A stretch of DNA of 44,327 nucleotides from an uncultured Ruminococcus sp. (GTDB lineage Bacteria; Bacillota; Clostridia; Monoglobales; Monoglobaceae). The translations under genes were made by a program, and so were the position numbers. Location: positions 1-44,327 of the forward strand of contig CACXES010000069.1 in assembly GCA_902766745.1 (NCBI GenBank), given 5' to 3'. A model generated the notes under the pieces. The model was not told the DNA's origin. It saw only the letters and a program-made list of their open reading frames with translations, and did not search any database. Below, one piece after another: positions 24,442 to 31,634 of this stretch (positions within the stretch are counted from its first letter, which is position 1; every line of letters begins with the position of its first letter).

Positions 24442-25209
24442 ATGCCGACAGTATTTATAACGGGTGCGACGAAAAATACGGGCTTTGCCATAGCGGAAAG
24501 GTTCGCGGGCGAGGGCTTTGACGTTGCAATATCCAGCAGAAACAGAGAAAACGCAGAAGCTGCGGCGGCGAAAATCCGCAAAAAGTATAAGGTTACCGCA
24601 AAGGGCTACGCCATGGATTTGCTGAGCGTAGAGAGCATACAAGGTGTATTCGCCCACATCAAGGACGACTTCGGCAGACTTGACACCTTTGTCGCAAACA
24701 GCGCAGATTTAGGAATAGGGATTGACATTCTGACGGCAACGGAAGATCAGTATGACGATTTAATGAATACAAATGTAAAGGGAAATTATTTCGCCTGCCG
24801 CGAGGCAGCTATGATTATGAAGGAGCAGGGCGGAGGCTCGATTGTGATTATCGGCTCGGTGCATTGCAAAAGCTGTGTCGGCGGCAGAAGCCTGTACAGC
24901 ATTTCCAAAGGCGCACTGAGTACGCTTGTACGCTCTATGGCGGTGGAACTTGGAATGTATAACATACGGGCAAACTGTCTGCTTGCCGGTGCAATCAGAA
25001 CCGATCGTTGGGACGGCATATCCGAGGAAGAGGAGGCAAGACGCCGTGCAAACTGGCCGCTTGGGCTTGAGTCAGACGGCGAGGATATTGCGAACGGAGC
25101 GTTTTATCTCGGCAGCAGCTTATCCAAGACGGTAACGGGAACGGATTTAGTGATAGATTCCGGAATTTTGGCTTCATTATTGCCATATAAGAGGGGAGAT
25201 AGCAAATGA
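24442..25209 (+). CDS. Short-chain dehydrogenase/reductase
   Basis: NAD(P)-dependent SDR of 255 residues. Cofactor motif TGATKNTG at residues 7-14; catalytic triad probably S139, Y152 and K156 (YSISK). The usual NNAG structural motif is replaced by ANSAD (85-89). Its stop overlaps the ATG of the dehydratase gene (ATGA), so they are coupled. With a dehydratase and an aldolase downstream, a sugar 1-dehydrogenase (aldose to aldonolactone) or a sugar-acid oxidoreductase is plausible; the substrate is inferred from context only. AGGAG lies 12 bases before the ATG. Confidence 0.82.
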   Translation: MPTVFITGATKNTGFAIAERFAGEGFDVAISSRNRENAEAAAAKIRKKYKVTAKGYAMDLLSVESIQGVFAHIKDDFGRLDTFVANSADLGIGIDILTATEDQYDDLMNTNVKGNYFACREAAMIMKEQGGGSIVIIGSVHCKSCVGGRSLYSISKGALSTLVRSMAVELGMYNIRANCLLAGAIRTDRWDGISEEEEARRRANWPLGLESDGEDIANGAFYLGSSLSKTVTGTDLVIDSGILASLLPYKRGDSK

Positions 25210-26399
25210 AAATTACTGATGTAAAAATTTATACCTTGGATGCATTCCGCACGAATTGGGCATTTGTAAAGGTTGAAACGGACGAGGGCTTGTACGGCTG
25301 GGGCGAAGCCTCACTCGGTACAAACGAGAATTCCCTTGAGGGGATGATTGCCGATTTGAAGCGCCATGTTATCGGAAGGAATCCGCTGCAAATCGAGAAG
25401 TTTATGTTCGAGGTATATCGGGATATGTACTGGAAGGGCGGCCCTGTGTTGACCAGTGCAATGAGTGGGATAGAAATTGCCTTGTGGGATATCGCGGGTA
25501 AGTTTTTCAACACACCGGTTTCCACATTCTTCGGAGGGAAAATGCGGGACAGCGTTAAGATGTACGCTAACGCCTGGTTCATCGGAGCAAAAACGCCGGA
25601 GGAATTTGCGAAAAGAGCAAAACAGGCAGCAGGTCTTGGCGTAAAGGCGCTGAAGTGGGATCCGTTCGGCGCATCGCATATGACCATATCCAACGAGCAA
25701 ATGGAGAAGTCGGTTCAAATCGTCGCCGCCGTTCGTGAGGCGGTGGGGCCGTACGTTGATTTGCTGATTGAGTGCCACGGAAGATTTAATCCTACAACGG
25801 CAATACAGATATCCAAGGAGCTGGAGCAGTTTAAGCCGATGTTTATGGAGGAGCCGTGTGCCCCGGACAATATCGATTCTACCGCATATGTCCGCAAGCA
25901 TTCAAAAGTCCCGATTGCGGCAGGAGAGAGGGCGTATACCAAATACGGCGCACAGGCTCTTCTCGAAAAGGATGCCGTTGACTTTATACAGCCTGATGTA
26001 TTCCATACGGGCGGGCTTTTAGAGGGAAAGAAGATTGCCGCTATGGCAGAGGCTAAGCATATTATGATTTCGTATCATAATCCGTCGGGACCGGTATCCA
26101 ATGCCGCTATTTTGCAGCTTGCGGCAACCGTGCCGAACTTTGTGATACATGAGATAATGCTGACGGACGGCTCGTTCCGCAAGACAATTACGGATGAAGA
26201 GGTTCACTTTGCGGACGGAAATATTCTGATTTCCGACAAGCCGGGTCTCGGCATCGATGTAAATATTGATGAGGTTCTCAAACGGCCGTACACGCCGAGA
26301 AACCTGAGGCATTATACCGGTGCGGTCACCGATATTCGTCCGAAGGATGATACAGTGTATTATTTTAAGGAACTGGAAAATAAAAAATTTGAATACTGA
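25206..26399 (+). CDS. Enolase-superfamily sugar-acid dehydratase (galactonate dehydratase-like)
   Basis: Mg-dependent dehydratase of the mandelate racemase group, 397 residues. Metal ligands appear to be E189 (ECHGRF), E215 (MEEP) and E241 (AGER). H191 and H291 (SYHNPSGP) are acid/base candidates. The ECHGR, FMEEP, AGER and HNPxGP set is most like D-galactonate dehydratase, but gluconate, arabinonate or fuconate activity cannot be excluded. The ATG overlaps the SDR stop, and the aldolase follows after 14 bases. The product would be a 2-keto-3-deoxy sugar acid. Confidence 0.87.
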   Translation: MKITDVKIYTLDAFRTNWAFVKVETDEGLYGWGEASLGTNENSLEGMIADLKRHVIGRNPLQIEKFMFEVYRDMYWKGGPVLTSAMSGIEIALWDIAGKFFNTPVSTFFGGKMRDSVKMYANAWFIGAKTPEEFAKRAKQAAGLGVKALKWDPFGASHMTISNEQMEKSVQIVAAVREAVGPYVDLLIECHGRFNPTTAIQISKELEQFKPMFMEEPCAPDNIDSTAYVRKHSKVPIAAGERAYTKYGAQALLEKDAVDFIQPDVFHTGGLLEGKKIAAMAEAKHIMISYHNPSGPVSNAAILQLAATVPNFVIHEIMLTDGSFRKTITDEEVHFADGNILISDKPGLGIDVNIDEVLKRPYTPRNLRHYTGAVTDIRPKDDTVYYFKELENKKFEY

Positions 26400-26413
26400 G
26401 GGCGGATAAATTT

Positions 26414-27064
26414 ATGAACACAGTTGATTTAATAAAAAAGCATAGGTTCATCGCAATTTTCAGACATATAGATCCCGTGTATGCCGCAGATGCCGCACAA
26501 GCGGTTTATGACGGCGGAGTACGCCTGTTTGAGATTACCTTTGATCCGAGTAAGCCGAATACAATTAAGGAAACACAGCAGATAATCAAAACAATAATCG
26601 GATTGTTCGGTGATGACGTGTGCGTCGGTGCCGGAACGGTTATAAAACAGGAGTTTGCCGAGGCGGCGTATGAAGCCGGGGCAAGATTCATTGTGTCACC
26701 GTGTACAAATGAGGGGATTATACGCTATACCAAGGAGCACGGTATGGCGTCGCTTCCGGGGGCATATACAGCATCGGAGATTATGAGAGCCTACGAGCTG
26801 GGGGCGGATATCGTGAAGATATTTCCGATAGCACCGGATCAAATCGGTTATCTCAAAAATATAATCTCGCCGCTGTCGCATATACCGTTCATACCTACGG
26901 GAGGAATCAATCCCGATACGATAGACATGTTTATGGAGCTCGGAGCGGCGGCGGTGGCGGCAGGCGCAAGCGTTGTGACACAGCAGTTATGCGAGTCGGG
27001 TGAATACGAAAGGATAAGAGAAAATGCCGCAAGACATACAGCGGCCGCAGCGAAGTATGTATAG
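26414..27064 (+). CDS. KDPG/KDPGal-type 2-keto-3-deoxy acid aldolase
   Basis: Class I aldolase of 216 residues, close to the usual family length. E40 (FEITFD) is the likely base and K135 (DIVKIFP) the Schiff-base lysine; GAGTV (72-76) and PTGGIN contribute to phosphate and substrate binding in the family. It would cleave a 2-keto-3-deoxy(phospho)aldonate to pyruvate and an aldehyde. It ends the SDR-dehydratase-aldolase run and is followed by repeat copy B and a terminator. No 2-keto-3-deoxysugar kinase is nearby, so either the kinase is elsewhere or the enzyme accepts an unphosphorylated substrate. Confidence 0.9.
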   Translation: MNTVDLIKKHRFIAIFRHIDPVYAADAAQAVYDGGVRLFEITFDPSKPNTIKETQQIIKTIIGLFGDDVCVGAGTVIKQEFAEAAYEAGARFIVSPCTNEGIIRYTKEHGMASLPGAYTASEIMRAYELGADIVKIFPIAPDQIGYLKNIISPLSHIPFIPTGGINPDTIDMFMELGAAAVAAGASVVTQQLCESGEYERIRENAARHTAAAAKYV

Positions 27065-27131
27065 AACGGCTAAAATTCAAATTATTTGCATAATATATCG
27101 TAATAAGACATAAATATGCGCTCGATTGGCA

Positions 27132-27225
27132 GGTCAGGGGTTTAGCGGGAGATAAAACTTCCGTCGAAATTCCGAATCGGAATCCGCCGCCTAAGCGACG
27201 GAAGGCATCCGCACTTAGATTATAA
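27132..27225 (+). repeat. Structured interspersed repeat, copy B
   Basis: Matches 3631-3724 at 84 of 94 positions without gaps, in the same orientation. The central palindromes are fully conserved. The left 30 bases of copy A are only weakly recognisable here. Together with copy A it brackets the region 3867-27064. Confidence 0.85.
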
Positions 27226-27232
27226 CATATTA

Positions 27233-27257
27233 AAAAGGGGCTTTGGCAGCCCCTTTT
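27233..27257. terminator. Bidirectional terminator between convergent operons
   Basis: AAAAGGGGCT (27233-27242) pairs with AGCCCCTTTT (27248-27257). A/T runs on both sides let it end both the aldolase transcript and the leftward ABC operon. Confidence 0.8.
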
Positions 27258-27274
27258 AATATGAATTTTTAGAA

Positions 27275-28192
27275 TTAACCCTTTACGCCGCCAATATTTA
27301 CGCCGCCGATAATCCTCTTTTGGAAGATGAGGAAGATAAGGAGCGGAGGCAGACTTGAGAAGATAAAGCCCATAAAACGCACATTCATCTGGATGGAAGA
27401 ATCGGACTGAAGTCTGTATATCTTAAGCGGTGTAACCGCGTGCTTGTCGAGGTAGAGCAGGGGGCTGAAGAAGTCTGACCATGCACCACTCAGCGCACCG
27501 ATAGATACATATATTATAACCGGCATGGAAAGCGGGAACATGATTCTGAAGAATATTCCGAAGTTGCCGCAGCCGTCCAGCTTACCTGCTTCAACGTAGG
27601 ACTGTGAAAGTGCGTCAAACGCATTCTTGAACAGGATTACGTTAAATGCATTCGCCGCTGCACCCAGCCACATGGGCCAGTAGGTATCAAGCAGGCTTAT
27701 ACCCGGGATAATGGAGTCCTGCGATGCGAACGGGAAGTTCAGCATTGCTATGTAGTTCGGAACCATTCTTATCTGTCCGGGCATCATCATTGTCCATACA
27801 ACAAGTGTAAATACGACTCTTGAACCTCTTGGCTTAAGCTTTGACAGAACATATCCGGCAAAGCCGCAGACAACAATGGTAGATACTGTATTACCTACGG
27901 ACAGTACAATCGTGTTTATGAACGAGTCGGCGAGCTGAAGCTGACTCCAGGAGTCGGATATTCTGTGCCATAAATTTGAGGGTGACATATCATTAGGGAA
28001 CATGCTGAATTCGCCGTAAATTTCCTGAGTTTCCTTAAACGCTGTCAGCAATGTCCATATCGCCGGGAAAAGCGATATTATACATACTACAATCAGAACC
28101 GCAAAGAACAGCCAATAAATAAACTGTCCCTTAAAGGTTTTAAGATCGGCGCTGCTGAGCAGACCTGTTTGCTTGTTATCAAATCTTTTCAT
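27275..28192 (-). CDS. MalG-like sugar ABC permease
   Basis: Inner-membrane permease, 305 residues, about six transmembrane segments, the first near residues 28-52. The EAA-type loop reads EAGKLDGCGNFGIFFRI followed by PLSMPV. The ending RIIGGVNIGGVKG is typical of the family. AAGGAGGGG precedes the ATG, 14 bases after the partner permease. Together with the next two genes it forms a carbohydrate ABC importer (CUT1 type). Its ATPase is not in the window. Confidence 0.92.
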   Translation of the reverse strand: MKRFDNKQTGLLSSADLKTFKGQFIYWLFFAVLIVVCIISLFPAIWTLLTAFKETQEIYGEFSMFPNDMSPSNLWHRISDSWSQLQLADSFINTIVLSVGNTVSTIVVCGFAGYVLSKLKPRGSRVVFTLVVWTMMMPGQIRMVPNYIAMLNFPFASQDSIIPGISLLDTYWPMWLGAAANAFNVILFKNAFDALSQSYVEAGKLDGCGNFGIFFRIMFPLSMPVIIYVSIGALSGAWSDFFSPLLYLDKHAVTPLKIYRLQSDSSIQMNVRFMGFIFSSLPPLLIFLIFQKRIIGGVNIGGVKG

Positions 28193-28206
28193 TTTGCTGC
28201 CCCTCC

Positions 28207-29139
28207 TTAATATCTGTCTTCTACGCGCTTATTCAGCCAGAAGTAGAAGACGGTCATAACCATGAGTATAAGGAATACGATTACGCCCAAAGCCATAGCT
28301 TGACCTGTACCCTTACCGCCGCTGTTAAAGCCGTACTGATAAAGCTGATATCCAAGGGAGATTGACGCACCGTTCGGTCCGCCGCCCGTCATTGCAAGGG
28401 GCTGCTCCATGATCTGGAACACACCGATAATCTGGTTTACAAGGCACAGAAGCAGGATACCCTCAAGCTGAGGCTTGGTAACGTGCCATGCTCTCTTCCA
28501 GATTCCGGCACCATCGATGAGCGCCGCCTCATAAAGCTCGACAGATACCGACTGCACTGAAGCATAGTAGAGGAGCATTGTTCCGGCAAAGCCCTTCCAG
28601 GTGGAGTAAATCATAATACCGGGGATTACAAAGGTGGGGTTGTTCAGCCATGCAAATGGCTCCATTCCCAATTTAACAAGAACCATGTTCAAAAGACCTG
28701 TCTGGTCGGGGTAGTATATGTAGTACCACATGAGCATTGCCGCAATTCCGGGGATAACCGCCGGAAGATAAATGGTAACGCGGAAGCCGTTGTTAAAGTG
28801 AACCATCTCGTTTATGAGAACTGCGATGAGTACAGGGGGCAGGTAGCCAAGAATAAGTGACCACAAAACATACTGTACCGTGTTCCAAAGTGTGGGAAGG
28901 AACTGTGTGTGGGTTACAACCTTTCTGAAGTTATCAAAGCCGCAGAAGTCGCCCGGAGTGTATGCATTCATTTTAAAGAATGACCATACCGCACCGAGAA
29001 CCGTAGGACGCCATATCATAAGGAACAGGACAAGAACCGACGGCAGGAACAAAATCCATGCATCAAGGTCGTTTCTGAAGCTCGATTTTCTTTTCATTCG
29101 TTTTCTTAATTCGATAGTGTTGCTGTCTGTTGAACTCAT
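28207..29139 (-). CDS. MalF-like sugar ABC permease
   Basis: Inner-membrane permease, 310 residues, about six transmembrane segments beginning near residue 28. The EAA loop reads EAALIDGAGIWKRAWHVTKPQLEG, split by the usual G. MTGGGPNGAS is the conserved loop of MalF/UgpA-like proteins. It is separated from the binding-protein gene by an 83-base gap containing a 14-bp hairpin. The transported sugar is unknown; family members carry di- and oligosaccharides. Confidence 0.92.
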   Translation of the reverse strand: MSSTDSNTIELRKRMKRKSSFRNDLDAWILFLPSVLVLFLMIWRPTVLGAVWSFFKMNAYTPGDFCGFDNFRKVVTHTQFLPTLWNTVQYVLWSLILGYLPPVLIAVLINEMVHFNNGFRVTIYLPAVIPGIAAMLMWYYIYYPDQTGLLNMVLVKLGMEPFAWLNNPTFVIPGIMIYSTWKGFAGTMLLYYASVQSVSVELYEAALIDGAGIWKRAWHVTKPQLEGILLLCLVNQIIGVFQIMEQPLAMTGGGPNGASISLGYQLYQYGFNSGGKGTGQAMALGVIVFLILMVMTVFYFWLNKRVEDRY

Positions 29140-29171
29140 ACCAAAACTAACCTTTCTTTATATACTTTCTT

Positions 29172-29205
29172 CACGCAGATGTACGCTGTTTCGTACATCT
29201 GCGTG
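29172..29205. promoter_or_regulatory. Intercistronic hairpin between binding-protein and permease genes
   Basis: CACGCAGATGTACG (29172-29185) pairs perfectly with 29192-29205 around a 6-base loop. On the minus strand no T-run follows. Such hairpins after a binding-protein gene commonly stabilise the upstream mRNA and attenuate permease expression (family knowledge). Confidence 0.7.
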
Positions 29206-29222
29206 ATGTTGTCGGATATTGA

Positions 29223-30635
29223 TTAATAATCGAGATTGTCGAGGTAGTTAACCTGGAAGTCGGAGCATGCCTTCTTGAGGAGAGCGGCACAGTCCGCATC
29301 CTTGTTAGTCAGAACCTCCTGGATGCATCCATCGAGGATTCCGTAAAGCTCCTGAGCGCATACGGGCTCTTCGGGACGAAGCTTACAGTCGCCGAGGTCA
29401 GCAACAAAATCGTTGTAAAGCTTAACGTGATTCGGGTTTGCATTAGTCTTTTCGTCGATGAGCTTATGTGAGAACTTAACCGCCTCGGAGTCGGTGTTCC
29501 AGATACTCATTGACTTTATACCTATAAGCTCGTTCTTTTCAAGACGTCTGTCGATATCCGTTTCTGTATTCTTTTTGTACTCATCGGTAGCCTCAGGTGT
29601 ATATGAGGTTTCGAGCCACTTAAGTGAGCCCTCTATCTGCTTGTCGGTTGCTTTGTTGGATACTGCCTGAATACTTCCGCCCATGAGAGTTACATGTCTC
29701 TTGGGACCTGCGGGCATAGCCATCATACCGAACTGCTCGGGCTGCATACCGTACTGAGTGAGCTTTGAGGGAACGTCACCGGCAGTGATTTGTATACCTG
29801 CGCCGCCTGTTCCGAATATCTTGTAATACTCGGTTCCGTCAATCAGAGTGTTTGCGGGCAGAACGTCATACTTCCACTTTAAGTCCTTGATAAACTGCAG
29901 AGCTTCTGTAGCCTCGGGACTGTCGAAGATTGCCTTCCACTTTCCGTCGCTGCCCTTTTCCATGAAGTCTACACCGAAGCTCCATGCAACCGGTGTGAAG
30001 ATCCAGCCGCCGTTGTTGTTCGCCGAGGGGAATACAAATCCGGGATTGCCGGTAGCTTCCTTAATTTTAACTGCAAATTCAGCAACCTCATACCAGTCCT
30101 TGGGCTGCTTCGGTGTGCCGTCGGCTTCCATAAGGCCTGCCGCTTCCATCATATCTACGTTGAACGCAAGACCCAGTGCATAGGTGGCATAGGGGAATGC
30201 GTAAACCTTGCCGTCCTTGGATACAAGATCCAGAACCTGCGGATTAAATTTGTCATACAAGCCGTCCTTTTTCAACTGCTCGGTAATGTCTGCCGAGTAG
30301 CCTGCAGCAATAATCTGAGATACCTCGGTGAAGTGTGTGCCGTATACTGTCGGCAGCTGTCCGCCGGCAGCCTTGGGGTAGAAGGACTTTAAGTCAAAGC
30401 TCCAGTTATCCGGAACAATCTCAAATTCGGGATTTGCCTCCTCAAACCTTGCCTTCTTTGCCTCCATGTTCTCCTTATCCTTGCCTTCCTTAGACGGCCA
30501 GCCTGCGACGGAAATCTGTGTCTTACCGTTGCTCGAGGTCGAACCGCCTCCGTTTTCGCAGCCGACAAGCGAACCGCATAAAACAGCAGCCGCCGCCGCA
30601 AGTGACATGATTTTGAGTCCTTTTCTGAATTTCAT
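29223..30635 (-). CDS. Sugar-binding lipoprotein of the second ABC importer
   Basis: Solute-binding protein family 1, 470 residues. Signal peptide with lipobox SLVGC and lipidated C26, then a Ser/Gly-rich linker. The body is a periplasmic-binding type 2 fold (VAGWPSKEGK start, FPYATYALGLAFNVDMM, GGAGIQITAGD). First gene of the leftward operon; GGAGAG precedes the ATG. It is divergent from the AraC-type membrane regulator across a 1-kb AT-rich gap, so that protein is the likely regulator. Ligand unknown. Confidence 0.92.
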   Translation of the reverse strand: MKFRKGLKIMSLAAAAAVLCGSLVGCENGGGSTSSNGKTQISVAGWPSKEGKDKENMEAKKARFEEANPEFEIVPDNWSFDLKSFYPKAAGGQLPTVYGTHFTEVSQIIAAGYSADITEQLKKDGLYDKFNPQVLDLVSKDGKVYAFPYATYALGLAFNVDMMEAAGLMEADGTPKQPKDWYEVAEFAVKIKEATGNPGFVFPSANNNGGWIFTPVAWSFGVDFMEKGSDGKWKAIFDSPEATEALQFIKDLKWKYDVLPANTLIDGTEYYKIFGTGGAGIQITAGDVPSKLTQYGMQPEQFGMMAMPAGPKRHVTLMGGSIQAVSNKATDKQIEGSLKWLETSYTPEATDEYKKNTETDIDRRLEKNELIGIKSMSIWNTDSEAVKFSHKLIDEKTNANPNHVKLYNDFVADLGDCKLRPEEPVCAQELYGILDGCIQEVLTNKDADCAALLKKACSDFQVNYLDNLDY

Positions 30636-30730
30636 TTCTTTACTCTCCTTTTTAATAATATATTATTTAAAATTATAAAATTTATTATTTTCTAAAATTT
30701 ATTATTTTCGTTTTTGTTGTGTTGCACAGT

Positions 30731-30777
30731 AGGTGCATTATTAAATAATTGTATCTGCAGGTGTATTAATATATAAA
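30731..30777. promoter_or_regulatory. Candidate direct-repeat operator upstream of the ABC operon
   Basis: AGGTGCATTATTAAATAAT (30731-30749) and AGGTGTATTAATATATAAA (30759-30777) agree at 15 of 19 positions with a 28-base period, about 95 bases upstream of the binding-protein start. AraC-family activators often bind tandem direct repeats, so this may be the site of the divergent regulator (inference). Confidence 0.4.
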
Positions 30778-31500
30778 TCGTTTAACCCGTTGTATATGAC
30801 AAAGGACGGTAAATTGTGTACGGCATATGTGATAAATTGCAATTCTGTAATTATATCTTGCGAACTGCAGAGAATCTGCCCGAGCGACCTTTGACCTTAC
30901 ATAAACCGCAGATAATAATTTTAATTCATATTTATTTGATAATTTTATACTAATTCATAATTCGCAAAGATGTTGGTGAAATTTCATAGCTTAATATTCA
31001 TCTATGTATTTTAACCAAATTCGCGGCTCGCAATTTAATAATATTTACTATATCAATAATGAGCACTTTGTACAATGTGCAAATAATACTTGGTTTTTTC
31101 TTATTCAATATAGCTATTATACTACTGCATATACGGTTTGTGCAATACATAAATTTCAACTTATTTTAAAAATTCGCCTGTTTTTTATATATAAAATTCG
31201 TCTTTTTGGTTATAAAAGAGTAAAATGCAAGCTTGATATTAATTAATGTTAAAATGTGGAATTTATTTAGATCGGGGCAGAGTCCGTGACAGATTGTAAG
31301 CTGTGTAGGGAGTGATTGCTCTGTGCACAGTTCCATAAGGGGCAATCAGGGCTGTGAGTGAACGGAAATTGTGGGGTGACGAAGCTCATTATGAAATAAA
31401 AAAGCACCGGATATGAACATCTGACGGATGTCAGACCCGGTGCCGGACAGAATAAATTATCTTAGATTTATTATTATTTTTAAATATTATTGTTGCGTTT
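30778..31500. other. AT-rich intergenic region with no supported gene
   Basis: Between the divergent binding-protein and regulator genes. An 80-codon frame at 31004-31246 is low-complexity and has no ribosome site. Visible items: a near-perfect 18-base palindrome GCACTTTGTACAATGTGC at 31063-31080, a TTTAGATCGGGGCA match to the left end of repeat copy A at 31266-31279, an inverted repeat ACAGATTGTAAGCTGT at 31289-31304, and a leftward terminator at 31404-31443. Bases 31266-31380 are GC-richer than their surroundings and may be a decayed mobile or repeat unit. Confidence 0.5.
31398..31443 (-). terminator. Orphan leftward intrinsic terminator
   Basis: GCACCGG (31404-31410) pairs with CCGGTGC (31437-31443), with a nested CATC-TGACG-GATG stem. 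On the minus strand the stem is followed by TTTTTT. No leftward gene ends here, so its upstream transcript is unidentified. Confidence 0.65.
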
Positions 31501-31531
31501 TTTCGGATTTACAAAAATTCGCTATTTGTTC

Positions 31532-31560
31532 TTGACTTTTTTGAAAGTTTCGGGTATATT
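31532..31560 (+). promoter_or_regulatory. Sigma-A-like promoter of the membrane AraC regulator
   Basis: TTGACT (31532-31537), a 17-base spacer and TATATT (31555-31560), about 75 bases before the start codon. The ribosome site AAAGAGG ends at 31620. Confidence 0.75.
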
Positions 31561-31634
31561 TAGTATTAGCGTACTGCGGTACATTAACTAAAACAAATAA
31601 AACTTAAACAGATAAAGAGGATGAGTTTATTTTT

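Noticed and set aside
31004-31246. 80-codon open frame in the gap before the AraC-type regulator
   Set aside because: AT-rich, low-complexity translation, no ribosome site, nothing recognisable.
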